Source of the DNA: Rhodospirillaceae bacterium
GTDB lineage: Bacteria > Pseudomonadota > Alphaproteobacteria > SP197
DNA: 64,000 nt
Direction: 5' to 3'
Assembly: GCA_002722885.1 (NCBI GenBank)
Contig: PBNE01000013.1
Span: 121,883 to 185,882 of the forward strand
Every line of letters begins with the position of its first letter. The first letter of the stretch is position 1. The notes under the pieces were generated by a model. That model saw only the letters and a list, made by a program, of their open reading frames with translations, was not told the origin of the DNA and ran no database searches. A program made the translations under genes and the position numbers. Below, in pieces: positions 18,550 to 27,459 of this stretch.

Positions 18550-18608
18550 GATCAGAATCTCCCCGCCACACGATAGGGCCGAGGTCTCGTCAGGTCACAC
18601 CCAAAAGA

Positions 18609-19346
18609 TCAACTTGAACCGACAATCCGGCGCTGGGCATTGTGGAGATGCGACCGCATCGCGACGCAGGCCCGGTCAGCGTCGTTGTCCTCGATAGCCT
18701 CAAGGACGGCGCCGTGCTCCTCGCGAAGAATCCGGAAACGCTTCTTCTGCTCGGATCTTCCGAGGTTTCGTGCCGTATCCATACCGTTCTGAATATCATC
18801 GTGCAGCAGTTCCATGGTCTCGGCAAAGAGCGCGTTGCCACTCGCGCGGGCGATCGCCATGTGGAACTCGAGATCTTCCTGCTTGCCCAGGCGGCCGTCT
18901 TCCGCCGCGTTGTTGCAGGCTTCGCTAGCCGCCCTGATCACACGAAGGTCGTGGGCCGTGTGCCGGGTTGCGGCAAGCGCGGTGGCCTCCCCTTCAAGCG
19001 CGATGCGAAACTCGAAACAACGTAGAAGCTGCGCGGCGTTGGTCGTTTCGCCGTAACACAGCAGATCACGGACCGGACGCCGGCGGACATAGCTGCCCGA
19101 ACCCTGTCGGGAGTCGATGATTCCATCAGCGCGCAAGCGCGCCAGGGCTTCACGGACCACGGGCCGCGACACTTCAAACATACGGCAGAAGGCGTGCTCG
19201 CTGAGCAGGCGGTCGCCTTCGGCCAGAGTCCCGTCGACAATCCGTTCGACGATCTGTTCGTAAACACGGTCACCCAGCTTCGGTGCACGCAGAGGGGAGC
19301 GTTGAGGCCAGGTTTCCTGGCACAGGGTCTGTTTGGTTTTGATCAT
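18609..19346 (-). CDS. GntR family transcriptional regulator, FCD (FadR-type) domain
   Basis: A 245-aa DNA-binding regulator. The N-terminal winged helix-turn-helix shows LGDRVYEQIVERIVDGTLAEGDRL, then LSEHAFCRMFEVSRPVVREALARL and GIIDSRQGSGSYV. The C-terminal all-helical FCD domain contains CFEFRIALEGEATALAATR and the metal-binding-type DLEFHMAIARASGN and DDIQNGMDTA segments. Such regulators respond to small carboxylates or amino-acid derivatives. The start at ATG 19346 lies only four bases after the deacylase gene stop, so the two form an operon (deacylase then regulator). The effector is likely linked to the deacylase substrate. Confidence 0.9.
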   Translation of the reverse strand: MIKTKQTLCQETWPQRSPLRAPKLGDRVYEQIVERIVDGTLAEGDRLLSEHAFCRMFEVSRPVVREALARLRADGIIDSRQGSGSYVRRRPVRDLLCYGETTNAAQLLRCFEFRIALEGEATALAATRHTAHDLRVIRAASEACNNAAEDGRLGKQEDLEFHMAIARASGNALFAETMELLHDDIQNGMDTARNLGRSEQKKRFRILREEHGAVLEAIEDNDADRACVAMRSHLHNAQRRIVGSS

Positions 19347-19350
19347 GGTC

Positions 19351-20385
19351 TCAGATGGTTGGATCTTCGATATCGATTGCGAGGTGGCCCAAGCAGTCGC
19401 CGGGTTCGACGCGGCCGATCGCACGAACACAGATCAGCAGGCCGGATGCCCGGAAGTGCACAGCAAGCGGCTCACGTTCGGGGTGTTGAAGATTGTGGAT
19501 GGCGCCGGCGAGATCGCCCGCAGTGATTTCATCGCCCAGTTCAGCCGCAGGCACGAACACGCCGTAATCGGGCGCAAAGGCAAAGAGCTCGATGGCGTCG
19601 CCGCCCATCACACGCATCGGTCCCGTGTCTTCAACGGCAACATTGGGCAGAACACCGGCCTCGGCTAGAAGATTGCGCACGCCGCGCTCGACCAGATGCA
19701 GATGCGCGGGATTCACGACCGCACCCCCACCGAATTCACCACCGAGCTCGATGCAGCCCTGCCGTTTTGCCGCGCCGCCGGCTGTCCGGGTTCCTCCAGT
19801 CGTCGCCTCGGCCTTCTCCGTCTGCCAGATCTGGCCGTAGGGCCCACCGAATGCGCGCAAGAGCGCGACGGCGCGGCGATCCTGCTCGGGCTCGCCGATC
19901 AGTGAACAATGGACATAGGGCACATAGTCCAGCGAACCACCGCCGGAGTGAAGGTCGACAAAGATATCGGCCATCGGCATCAGTATGTGTTCGATGTAGT
20001 GGGCGATCTCGTGGGTCGGGCCATGCGATGGGTCTGCCGGGAACACACGGTTCATGTTGGCATCATCAAATGGCGAGACGCGCACGCCTGCCCGCGCTGC
20101 GGGAAGATTCGCCGAAGGCAGGATGATTACGCGACCCGAAACCTGATTAGCCTCGAGCGACCGTATCAGATTGCCCAGCGCGATCTGGCCTTCGTACTCG
20201 TCACCATGGTTGCCCGCCATCAGAAGAACGGTCGGACCGTCTCCGTTCTTGACCACGGCAACGGGTATGGGGATCACGCCATAGGCCGAGCGCGTGACAG
20301 AATAAGGCAGACTGATGCGTCCGGTTTGCTTACCGTCGCGATCAAAATCAACGTCCGAGAACAGCGTGGTGGAAAAGACCGACAC
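19351..20385 (-). CDS. Succinylglutamate desuccinylase/aspartoacylase family deacylase (DoeB-like)
   Basis: A zinc-dependent N-acyl-amino-acid deacylase, about 344 aa. Zinc ligands are visible as AGNHGDEYEG (His about 60, Glu about 63) and DIFVDLHSGGGS (His about 146). FDRDGKQTGRISLPYS and the PSANLPAARAGVRVSPFD block resemble DoeB, the N-alpha-acetyl-2,4-diaminobutyrate deacetylase of ectoine catabolism, where a regulator also sits beside it. The ectoine hydrolase DoeA is not in the window, so I keep the general family name. A GTG at 20385 is chosen because AGGAGG lies nine bases upstream; an ATG ten codons earlier is the alternative. Divergent from a binding-protein gene with about 28 bases between starts. 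Confidence 0.82.
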   Translation of the reverse strand: MSVFSTTLFSDVDFDRDGKQTGRISLPYSVTRSAYGVIPIPVAVVKNGDGPTVLLMAGNHGDEYEGQIALGNLIRSLEANQVSGRVIILPSANLPAARAGVRVSPFDDANMNRVFPADPSHGPTHEIAHYIEHILMPMADIFVDLHSGGGSLDYVPYVHCSLIGEPEQDRRAVALLRAFGGPYGQIWQTEKAEATTGGTRTAGGAAKRQGCIELGGEFGGGAVVNPAHLHLVERGVRNLLAEAGVLPNVAVEDTGPMRVMGGDAIELFAFAPDYGVFVPAAELGDEITAGDLAGAIHNLQHPEREPLAVHFRASGLLICVRAIGRVEPGDCLGHLAIDIEDPTI

Positions 20386-20413
20386 GATGACTGGCCTCCT
20401 GAACAGGGATTCC

Positions 20414-22255
20414 ATGCCCGTAGAAGCCGCGCATCATAATGTCCCGAACAGCACAAACCGTTCCGTGTGCGCCATTCTGGCTGTTCAACTTGTCGTTCTT
20501 GTGACCATGTTGGCTCTGGCCGCACGAGCCGACGAAAGTTGGCACCATGCGCTCGCGATGCACGGCGAAGCGGCTTATCCGGACGGGCCGACAGAGCCTT
20601 TCCGCTTCGTCAATCCGGAGGCCCCGGTGGGCGGTACCTTGCGCCTGTCGGAACTGGGCACCTTCGACACCATGAACCCCTACATTGTGTTTGGCAGCCC
20701 GGCGCGCGGCCTGGGTCTGGTCTATCAGAGCCTGCTTTACCGTTCCCCGGACGAACCGTTCACGCTTTACCCGCAACTAGCCCAGGCCATTGAGATCGCC
20801 GACGACCGAAGCTGGATCGTCTTTCATCTCGATCCACGGGCCCGTTTTCAGGACGGCTCGGCCGTCACGGCTGACGATGTGCTGTTCACCTTCATTGCCC
20901 TGCTGAAAGACGGCAAGCCGCACACCCAAACCTACTATTCTGGTGTGACCGCAACGACCCGCGTCGACGACCTGACGGTCCGGTTCGACCTGGAACCGGA
21001 CAACTGGGAACTGCCGATGCTTCTGGGGCTGATGCCCGTGTTGTCGCAGACCTACTATCAGGATGTCGATTTCAGCCGAACAAGCCTCGAAGCGCCTTTG
21101 GGAACCGGCCCGTACAAGATCGTCGAAATCGATCCCGGCAGACGCGTCGTCTACCAGCGGGACCCCGACTACTGGGGCTGGGACCTGCCGCAGAGCATCG
21201 GCCGGTTCAACTTCAAAACCGTTGAATACACTTGGTATCGCGACAGTAACGTGGCTCTGCAGGCCTTTCTTGCTGGTGACGTCGACATACGATTTGAAAC
21301 CGACGCCCTACGCTGGGCCACCGGCTACGACAGTCCGGCCGTTCAGGAAGGTGAGATCATTCTTGAGGAGCTGCCTCATGGTCGGCCCAGCGGCCTCCAG
21401 GCCGTGGTCTGGAACCAGCGCCGCCCGCCCATTGACGACATCCGCGTGCGCGAAGCTCTCGGGCTTGCCTTCGATTTTGCCTGGACCAACGCCAATCTGC
21501 TGCACAATCAGTACGAACGGACCACTAGTCTGTTCGGAAACTCTGACCTCGCAGCAACCGGACCGCTGACACCCGGTGAGCAGGCTCTTCTGACACCTTG
21601 GCTGTCCGACTTGCCCAGCGAACTCATCGAAGGGCCGTTTCTTTGGCCGGAGACCGATGGCAGCGGCAGACTGCGCGAAAACCTGCGCCAGGCCAGCGCG
21701 CTGCTCGAAGAGGCCGGGTTTGTGCTGCAGGACGGTGTCCTGCGCAGCACGGAGACCGGAGTACCGCTCACCTTCGAGCTTTTGCTCGCTGATCCCTCCT
21801 TTGAGCGGATCATGTTGCCCTGGTTGCGCAATATCGAGAGGCTGGGAATCCAAGCCACATTGCGCAGCATCGACGCGGCCCAACATCACAGCCGCATCGC
21901 ATCTTTCGATTTCGATGCCATCATTTGGCACTGGGGCGTCTCACTCTCACCGGGCAACGAACAATGGATCTACTGGGGCAGTGATGCCGCCGACAGCGAA
22001 GGCAGTCGAAACTATGCTGGGATCCAAGATCCCGTTCTCGACGACCTCATCGCCACACTCTCGGACGCCCGTGACGCAATGCAACTGACCTCGGCCGCCA
22101 GAGCCCTGGACCGCGTTCTGTCCTGGGGCCGGCATGTCGTGCCGCTCTATCATCGGACCAACGATCCCGTCGCCCGATGGCGTCCGATCAAGCACCCTGA
22201 TCAACTACCTCTCTATGGTGCAGACATCACGACCTGGTGGTACCAGTCGCCGTAG
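20414..22255 (+). CDS. Extracellular solute-binding protein, peptide type (YejA-like)
   Basis: A 613-aa periplasmic binding protein of the SBP_bac_5 superfamily. A signal peptide with hydrophobic core AILAVQLVVLVTMLALAA and cleavage near ARADESW precedes WHHALAMHGEAAYPDGPTEP, then PVGGTLRLSELGTFDTMNPY, which matches the YejA/oligopeptide type. The DPRARFQDGSAVTADDVLFT motif and LGTGPYKIVEIDPGRRVVYQ segment confirm the family. The start at 20414 (MPVEAAHHN) is chosen to leave a gap to the divergent deacylase; an ATG at 20387 is possible. No permease genes accompany it; a Yej-type transporter elsewhere is inferred. Confidence 0.88.
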   Translation: MPVEAAHHNVPNSTNRSVCAILAVQLVVLVTMLALAARADESWHHALAMHGEAAYPDGPTEPFRFVNPEAPVGGTLRLSELGTFDTMNPYIVFGSPARGLGLVYQSLLYRSPDEPFTLYPQLAQAIEIADDRSWIVFHLDPRARFQDGSAVTADDVLFTFIALLKDGKPHTQTYYSGVTATTRVDDLTVRFDLEPDNWELPMLLGLMPVLSQTYYQDVDFSRTSLEAPLGTGPYKIVEIDPGRRVVYQRDPDYWGWDLPQSIGRFNFKTVEYTWYRDSNVALQAFLAGDVDIRFETDALRWATGYDSPAVQEGEIILEELPHGRPSGLQAVVWNQRRPPIDDIRVREALGLAFDFAWTNANLLHNQYERTTSLFGNSDLAATGPLTPGEQALLTPWLSDLPSELIEGPFLWPETDGSGRLRENLRQASALLEEAGFVLQDGVLRSTETGVPLTFELLLADPSFERIMLPWLRNIERLGIQATLRSIDAAQHHSRIASFDFDAIIWHWGVSLSPGNEQWIYWGSDAADSEGSRNYAGIQDPVLDDLIATLSDARDAMQLTSAARALDRVLSWGRHVVPLYHRTNDPVARWRPIKHPDQLPLYGADITTWWYQSP

Positions 22256-22295
22256 ACCACTGTTCACACGAATTGCTGCGTGTTATCAGCATGTT

Positions 22296-23108
22296 ATGCG
22301 GTCTGTCATAACTCTGTTACTTGTTGGTGGCTGGCTCGGTTTCACCGCAGGCGACAGCCGGGCTCACCATGTCACGGACACGGTGACCTTTCCGTCCCTT
22401 GAGACCTATCCCGGTGCCTCGGCCATCGATCTGGGCGAAGTGACCGGCATTATGACCCGCCCCGACAATGCCGGGCCTCATCGCGCGGTTGTCATGCTTC
22501 ATGGCTGCGGTGGCCTCAACAACAAGCATAAGCGCTGGGCCCAACTGTTTGCCGCATGGGGCTATGCAAGCCTTCGCATCGACAGCTTCAATCCCCGCGG
22601 CATCGACGAGATTTGTACCGACATCCGCCAGGCCGTGCCGCGGGCTGCCGATATCAACGGCGCGATCGCTTATCTCAAGACACTGAATGGCATCGACACC
22701 TCAGAGATCGTGATTGTGGGCTGGTCGCATGGTGCCAGCGTCACGCTCCAGGCCCTTGCAATGCCGAGCACACTCCGTCCCGATCTCTTGGAATCTGTGG
22801 CAGGCGGCGTCGCGATCTATCCCTATTGCCACCGCGGATCTCAAGCCTTCGCCGAACCTCTCCTGGTGCTTATCGGCAGTGCCGACGAGTGGACTCCGGC
22901 AGGCCTGTGCGAATCCATGGTCGAGAGGTTGCCCGCGTCCAGTGAACCGGTTGACCTTGTCATCTACGAAGGCGCCACACATTCTTATGACTGCATGGTC
23001 TGCAATGGCGTCTACTACGGTCATCTTCTCGTCTTTGACGAACCTGCCTACGAAGACAGCGCTCGGCGCGTTGAAGAGTTTCTGGCCGCCAATCTGTTCA
23101 ACAACTAA
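22296..23108 (+). CDS. Secreted dienelactone hydrolase family alpha/beta hydrolase
   Basis: A 270-aa alpha/beta hydrolase with a signal peptide (MRSVITLLLVGGWLGFTAGD, cleavage near SRAHH). The core shows the oxyanion region VVMLHGCGGLNN, the nucleophile elbow IVIVGWSHGAS (Ser about 144, in place of the Cys of classical dienelactone hydrolase), the acid region LIGSADEWTP and a final histidine in YEGATHSYD. Two Cys pairs (ICTDI, PYCHRG, MVCNG) suggest disulfides consistent with periplasmic location. It is 40 bases after the YejA-like gene and ten bases before a small secreted protein gene, probably one transcript. Substrate not known. Confidence 0.88.
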   Translation: MRSVITLLLVGGWLGFTAGDSRAHHVTDTVTFPSLETYPGASAIDLGEVTGIMTRPDNAGPHRAVVMLHGCGGLNNKHKRWAQLFAAWGYASLRIDSFNPRGIDEICTDIRQAVPRAADINGAIAYLKTLNGIDTSEIVIVGWSHGASVTLQALAMPSTLRPDLLESVAGGVAIYPYCHRGSQAFAEPLLVLIGSADEWTPAGLCESMVERLPASSEPVDLVIYEGATHSYDCMVCNGVYYGHLLVFDEPAYEDSARRVEEFLAANLFNN

Positions 23109-23118
23109 GTTCTTAAGC

Positions 23119-23520
23119 ATGAACACGCCTTTCCACCCCGCACGTTTCCGTGCCTTCTTCATGATCGCAACGGCTCTCTACTCTCCGGCTCAGGCCGACA
23201 CACCTGGCACGCCGCTGACCGGTCCCGAAATCGAAATGGCGCTCACCAATGCCGCCACAAAGGGCGTGAACAGCTACGGCAATCCCTACACGGTCTGGTT
23301 CCTGGCAGGCGGACGTCTCGATGGAATCGCAGGCAAGAACGACGAATACGTCGATTCCGGTGATTGGTGGCTGGAAGGCAACTTTCTCTGCCGCCGCTGG
23401 AACACCTGGCTCGGCGGCGCGGAAGGCTGTTTCCAGGTCGTGATTATCGACACCACGATCTACTGGCTTACCTTCCAGGGCGAGATCTCGCGGGAAGAGG
23501 AATACATCACTCCTCATTAG
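23119..23520 (+). CDS. Small secreted protein of unknown function
   Basis: A 133-aa protein I do not recognise as a named family. It has a signal peptide (FRAFFMIATALYSPAQA, cleavage near QADTPG), then a short helical part (LTGPEIEMALTNAATKGVNSYG) and a Trp/Cys-rich C-terminal block, SGDWWLEGNFLCRRWNTWLG and EGCFQVVIIDTTIYWLT. That two-Cys, multi-Trp pattern recurs in uncharacterised proteobacterial periplasmic proteins and suggests a small disulfide-bonded beta domain. The ATG at 23119 is ten bases after the hydrolase gene stop, so the pair is probably co-transcribed. No motif points to catalysis. Confidence 0.7.
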   Translation: MNTPFHPARFRAFFMIATALYSPAQADTPGTPLTGPEIEMALTNAATKGVNSYGNPYTVWFLAGGRLDGIAGKNDEYVDSGDWWLEGNFLCRRWNTWLGGAEGCFQVVIIDTTIYWLTFQGEISREEEYITPH

Positions 23521-23575
23521 ACCGCCGCGTGGACATCCCGCGTCCGGAGTTTCTTTCTTGCGCTGACTGGACATC

Positions 23576-24982
23576 GTGCGCTTCGCGTCCGACAAGCCAG
23601 TGATGGCCCTTCTTCCCGGCGATTTCGCAACGCGGCCTGCCGCGTCGTCCCTGTGCGAGCACATCATCCGGACCCTGCGCCTCGCCGGTCCGGTGATCGT
23701 AGCGCGCTGCGGCCTGCTGATCATGGTGACCGTCGACACGATCATGACGGGCCGCGCCGGGGCCAATGAACTCGCCTATCTCGCGATCGCCTTCGCACCC
23801 CACATCACTATGCTCGTCATCGGCATCGGTGTTCTTTCGGGCACGGTCATTCTTGTGTCGCAGGCCGACGGCGCCGGTCGACGCGGCAGTTGTGGTCGTA
23901 TTCTCTGGATCGCCCTGGCCGATGCCTTTGTTCTCGGTCTGCTTTGGGCGGCGGTGCTGTTTCAAGGTGAAGACATCCTGGTTCTGTTGGGCCAGGAGGC
24001 TGACCTGTCCCGGGGCGGCAGCGAGGTCATGGCGATGTTTGCCTGGGGCATGCCGGCGATCTATCTCTTCACCGCCGCATCGATGTTCCTGGAAGGTGTC
24101 GGCCGCGTGATTCCGGGTATGGTCGTGATGCTGGTTGCCAATGTCATCAATGCTGCGCTCAACTGGATTTTCATCTACGGCGGCATGGGGCTGGAACCCG
24201 ACGGCGCCTCCGGTGCCGTGTTGGCAACCAGCCTGACACGCTGGTTTATGTTCGCGGCGATCTTCGGCTACATCTGCCTGATGGCTGACAAGGCTGAACT
24301 CGGCATTTTCCGCCGGGTTGAAGGGATCTGGGCCCTGCAGAAACGGTTTCTGCGCCTGGGCGTTCCGATGGCCTTGTCCTACGCCTTCGAAACCACCGCC
24401 TTTCTCTCCATCACCATCATGGCGGGCCACATGGGCAAGGCCCCGGTCGCAGCCTATCAGGCAGCGATGAACGTCAACGCCTTCTGTTTCATGGTCGCGA
24501 TCGGCATGTCGACGGCGACCTCGGTGCGCGTCGGCAACGCCATCGGGCGCAGGGACCGCAAGGGTATGGCGATGGCCGGCTGGGTCGGCACCGGCCTGAT
24601 CGGCGCGGCCATGGTGCCGCTCGCCATCATCGTTGCGCTGTTTCCGGAAACTCTTGCATGCATCTACACAACAGACGCCACACTGATTGCCATCATCATT
24701 CCCGCACTCTTTGTCGCCGTGTTCCTGATCCCAGGCGACGGCCTGCAGGGTGTCCTGCTCGGCGCCCTGCGCGGTGCCGCCGATGTCTGGCCAACGACCT
24801 GCCTGGGCTTTCTGGCCTTCTGGGTCATCATGGTTCCCATGGCCTGGCTTCTAGGCCGTGAACTGGGCGGTGGTGTGCCGGGCCTGCTCTGGGCGGAGGT
24901 GATCGGCATCATGACAGCCGCCGTGCTGTTCGCCTGGCGGTTTCGTGTGATCTCCCAGCGCAAGATCGCAGTGTTCTCCTGA
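23576..24982 (+). CDS. MATE family efflux transporter
   Basis: A 468-aa inner-membrane antiporter of the multidrug and toxin extrusion family with about twelve hydrophobic segments. Typical stretches are LAGPVIVARCGLLIMVTVDT in helix 1, the PHITMLVIGIGVLSGTVILV pair, LNWIFIYGGMGLEPDGASGA, which is the family loop between helices 5 and 6, and the MSTATSVRVGNAIGRRD motif in the C-terminal half. The start is a GTG at 23576; an ATG at 23603 shortens it by nine residues and cannot be excluded. It exports cationic or neutral drugs coupled to Na+ or H+. A long hairpin overlaps its stop codon and separates it from the convergent repair pseudogene. Confidence 0.92.
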   Translation: MRFASDKPVMALLPGDFATRPAASSLCEHIIRTLRLAGPVIVARCGLLIMVTVDTIMTGRAGANELAYLAIAFAPHITMLVIGIGVLSGTVILVSQADGAGRRGSCGRILWIALADAFVLGLLWAAVLFQGEDILVLLGQEADLSRGGSEVMAMFAWGMPAIYLFTAASMFLEGVGRVIPGMVVMLVANVINAALNWIFIYGGMGLEPDGASGAVLATSLTRWFMFAAIFGYICLMADKAELGIFRRVEGIWALQKRFLRLGVPMALSYAFETTAFLSITIMAGHMGKAPVAAYQAAMNVNAFCFMVAIGMSTATSVRVGNAIGRRDRKGMAMAGWVGTGLIGAAMVPLAIIVALFPETLACIYTTDATLIAIIIPALFVAVFLIPGDGLQGVLLGALRGAADVWPTTCLGFLAFWVIMVPMAWLLGRELGGGVPGLLWAEVIGIMTAAVLFAWRFRVISQRKIAVFS

Positions 24983-25015
24983 ACGCGCCACAAGGTTGTG
25001 GCCAAATGCGTTCAG
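24979..25015. terminator. Convergent-gene hairpin, possible bidirectional terminator
   Basis: An extended inverted repeat: CTGAACGC at 24979-24986 pairs with GCGTTCAG at 25008-25015, and inside it GCCACAA at 24987-24993 pairs with TTGTGGC at 24996-25002. That is 15 bp of pairing around a GG loop, with a five-base CAAAT bulge on one side. It includes the MATE stop codon and ends before the AlkD-like pseudogene. No T tract follows on either strand, so a terminator role is inferred from the strength and the convergent position. Confidence 0.6.
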
Positions 25016-25019
25016 AACC

Positions 25020-26108
25020 TTAGGGCGACAACAGGTCGAAACCGGCGCTGCCGCAGGGCTGGCCATTGATTAGAAGGCCGATTCCGTGATCTCCGGGGTG
25101 ATGCTTGCGTGTCGTCTTTTCGCTCAGCGAACGTTTTGATACGAGCGTGGTCTGTTCGCCCGGCGCCAGTGTCAGCTCCTTGAGCTTGAACACCTTGGGC
25201 GCGGTCTTGCCGTTCGCCTTCCTGTAGTGCACCGCTTAGTCCACGGCGAGCCGTTGACTGCTTTTCGCCGTGGACTGCAGATCGAACCGGAAGGCCACGG
25301 TTCCTTCCCAGGGAACGACGTCCGGTTCAACCACAAAGTCGGGCACCGTGACCTTCGGCTTCGCCCCGAAGCCCTGCAGAGCGAGGGCAAGGGGGTGGCC
25401 TGCCTTGATCAGGCTGCGGCTGCCATGGCGCACGATCCAGGCGGTGTGGGGATCGGAGTGGTCCCAGCTTTCGACCAGATCGAGCATCACGTCGGGATGG
25501 TCCTTGGCGATGTCGTTGAGGTGGTTGGCGACGGACTTCTGCACATAGAGTTCGGGGTCCGCCTTCAGAGCCTCCAGGATCGGGATCGCCGGTGACGGAT
25601 CATCTATCAGCTACTTGAGCTAGAACAACCAGAGCAGACGTGGGCGGCATCCTTCGCTCGCCAGCCGTCGCACTTGGTGGTTGTCGTCCCGGGCCCATCG
25701 CGTCATCACAGCCAAGGTGTCATCGAAATCATCGACCATGAAGTGTCTGATCGCGAACTCCGCCGAACCGAAATGTGTGAGATGACGCAGGGCCTGCAAC
25801 GATCTCCGGCGATCCTGACGCCCGTAACGTGCGACGAATTCCGGGGCGAACAGCGCCTTGAACGTCCCGTCATAGCGAGGCGCCACCGCTGAAACGATCC
25901 CCAGCGCTTTGGGATAGTCATCCGGCAGATGTTTGCGGCATAACGACGCCGTCCGAGCCAGCCGCTCAAGCAGCGACAAATCTTCAAGGCTCCTGCAGGC
26001 ATCCCGGACAAAGGCGCGTCGGTCAAGCGGCAGGTGCTCATCTGCCAAGGCCCCGGCAAGCTCCTTGTAGAAGCCCCGATCAAACCAGTCCTTGAGTTCT
26101 TCGGCCAT
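25020..26108 (-). pseudogene. Decayed DNA alkylation repair protein (AlkD-like, HEAT-repeat) gene
   Basis: One reading frame of 362 sense or stop codons from the ATG at 26108 encodes an AlkD-like alkylation repair protein of the long type with a C-terminal extension: MAEELKDWFDRGFYKELAGA, HEAT-like repeats (ALRHLTHFGSAEFAIRHFMV, TLAVMTRWARDDNHQVRRLA), and after the breaks ESWDHSDPHTAWIVRHGSRS and a C-terminal GDHGIGLLINGQPCG. Three nonsense codons lie in that frame: TAG at 25620-25622 (codon 163), TAG at 25611-25613 (codon 166) and TAA at 25236-25238 (codon 291). No frameshifts occur. It is the second gene after the intact 3-methyladenine glycosylase (three bases apart), so the partner survives while this one has been lost. 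Confidence 0.82.
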
Positions 26109-26111
26109 ATC

Positions 26112-26744
26112 TCATGCTCCCGTCGGCGGATGACGGTAGAAAGCCCAGAGCAAACGTGCGGCCACGGCACGCCACGGCCGCCAGGCTTCCGCCATGGTCT
26201 CGAGGTCCTTCTGGGTCGGCCTGGGATCAATCCCGAAGGCGCGCCCCGCAGCAGCCCGCAGGGCAACGTCGCCCGCGGGCCAGGCGTCGGCTCGTGCCAG
26301 ACAGGCCAGCAGATAGACCTCAGCCGTCCAGGGCCCGATCCCTGGCAAGGCGACCAGCGCCTTGCGCGCCTCATCATCATTCAGTGCCGGAAGTGCGGCG
26401 AACAGGCCCGTCCCCGAGGCTTCGGCAATGCCGTGAAACGCACGGCCCTTGGCCCGGGTGAGGCCGAGTTCGCGCAGCCTCTCCACCGAAACGGCCAGCA
26501 CGGTTTCAGAGTCGTGCGGATCGAGCGCCGTTTCGAGCCGCGCCCAGATCGAAGCGGCAGCCTTGAGCGAGATCGACTGTTCGGTGATCACCCGCAGCAT
26601 GGTCGCCAGGCCGGGCCGCGACAGACGCAACGGCGGCGGCCCGGTCACCGCGTGCACCGAGGCAAAGCGATGATCGATCTCCAGCAAGGCTTCGACACCG
26701 GCGGACAGGACCGCACGGGTACGGATGGTTGGCGGACGGCTCAT
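26112..26744 (-). CDS. DNA-3-methyladenine glycosylase (AlkA/HhH-GPD family)
   Basis: A 210-aa base-excision repair glycosylase. The helix-hairpin-helix motif LVALPGIGPWTAEVYLL spans about 131-146 and the catalytic Asp is about 159 in AWPAGDVAL. The N-terminal LRVITEQSISLKAAASIWAR is the usual helix preceding it. It lacks the N-terminal beta domain of E. coli AlkA and is of the short type common in alphaproteobacteria. The start is ATG 26744; a much longer open frame upstream is antisense to the DUF1989 gene. It removes N3-methyladenine and similar alkylated bases. It is the first gene of a two-gene repair operon whose second member is a pseudogene. Confidence 0.9.
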   Translation of the reverse strand: MSRPPTIRTRAVLSAGVEALLEIDHRFASVHAVTGPPPLRLSRPGLATMLRVITEQSISLKAAASIWARLETALDPHDSETVLAVSVERLRELGLTRAKGRAFHGIAEASGTGLFAALPALNDDEARKALVALPGIGPWTAEVYLLACLARADAWPAGDVALRAAAGRAFGIDPRPTQKDLETMAEAWRPWRAVAARLLWAFYRHPPTGA

Positions 26745-26819
26745 CGCACCATTGCGCCCGTGCGGTGGATGATCACAATGGCAACCACAGCAGACTAGAC
26801 CTTCAAGGGAGTTTTCACC

Positions 26820-27416
26820 ATGGGCGACATCCAGACAGTTCCGGCGCGCGGCGGCAAGGCCGCGCATGTCAAAAAAGGCCAGCACATCAAGATCATCAAC
26901 ACACATGGCGAACAGGTCGTCGATACATGGGCGTTCAACGCCGAAGGCACGGCCGAGTACATGGCGATGGACGCCACCCGCGCCTACAACCAGCGCATGT
27001 CGCCCCTGGTCGGCGACCATCTCGTCACCAACAAACGCCGCCCGATCTTGACCCTGATCGAAGACACCTCGCCAGGCCGCCACGACACCCAGATGGCGGC
27101 CTGTGACCAGTGGCGTTATCACCTGCTGGGTGTTGAGGGCTATCACGACAACTGCGCCGACAACCTGAGCCACGGCATGAAGGAACTGGGCGAGAAGGAA
27201 ACCCACATACCCGCACCCCTGAACCTCTTCATGAACATCCCCTGGCAGCCCGACGGCACGCTCAGCTTCGACCCGCCGCTCACCAAACCCGGCGATTACG
27301 TCGTGCTCAAGGCTGAGATCGACTGCATCGTCGCGATGTCGTCCTGCCCGCAGGATATCCTTCCGATCAACGGCACCTCGGGCACGCCAACCGAAGCCCA
27401 TTTCGAGGTCTACTGA
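26820..27416 (+). CDS. DUF1989 / urea carboxylase-associated family protein
   Basis: A 198-aa protein of the DUF1989 family, often found near urea carboxylase or amino-acid catabolic genes. The N-terminal TVPARGGKAAHVKKGQHIKI and INTHGEQVVDTWAFNA are characteristic, as is the Cys-containing loop EGYHDNCADNLSHGMKELG and the end with PPLTKPGDYVVLKAEIDCIV and SSCPQDILPINGTSG. Several members act in guanidine or urea-related nitrogen use, but the precise activity is not settled. A GGGAG precedes the ATG at 26820. It is divergent from the glycosylase (75 bases). No urea carboxylase is in view, so a link to it here is not shown. Confidence 0.88.
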   Translation: MGDIQTVPARGGKAAHVKKGQHIKIINTHGEQVVDTWAFNAEGTAEYMAMDATRAYNQRMSPLVGDHLVTNKRRPILTLIEDTSPGRHDTQMAACDQWRYHLLGVEGYHDNCADNLSHGMKELGEKETHIPAPLNLFMNIPWQPDGTLSFDPPLTKPGDYVVLKAEIDCIVAMSSCPQDILPINGTSGTPTEAHFEVY

Positions 27417-27459
27417 GGGAACGGCCTGGCGGCGCGCTCTCGCCGCCTGACGCCATACC

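Noticed and set aside
19351..20385. Complete ectoine degradation cluster
   Set aside because: Only a DoeB-like deacylase and a GntR regulator are present; DoeA, DoeC and DoeD were not found in the window.
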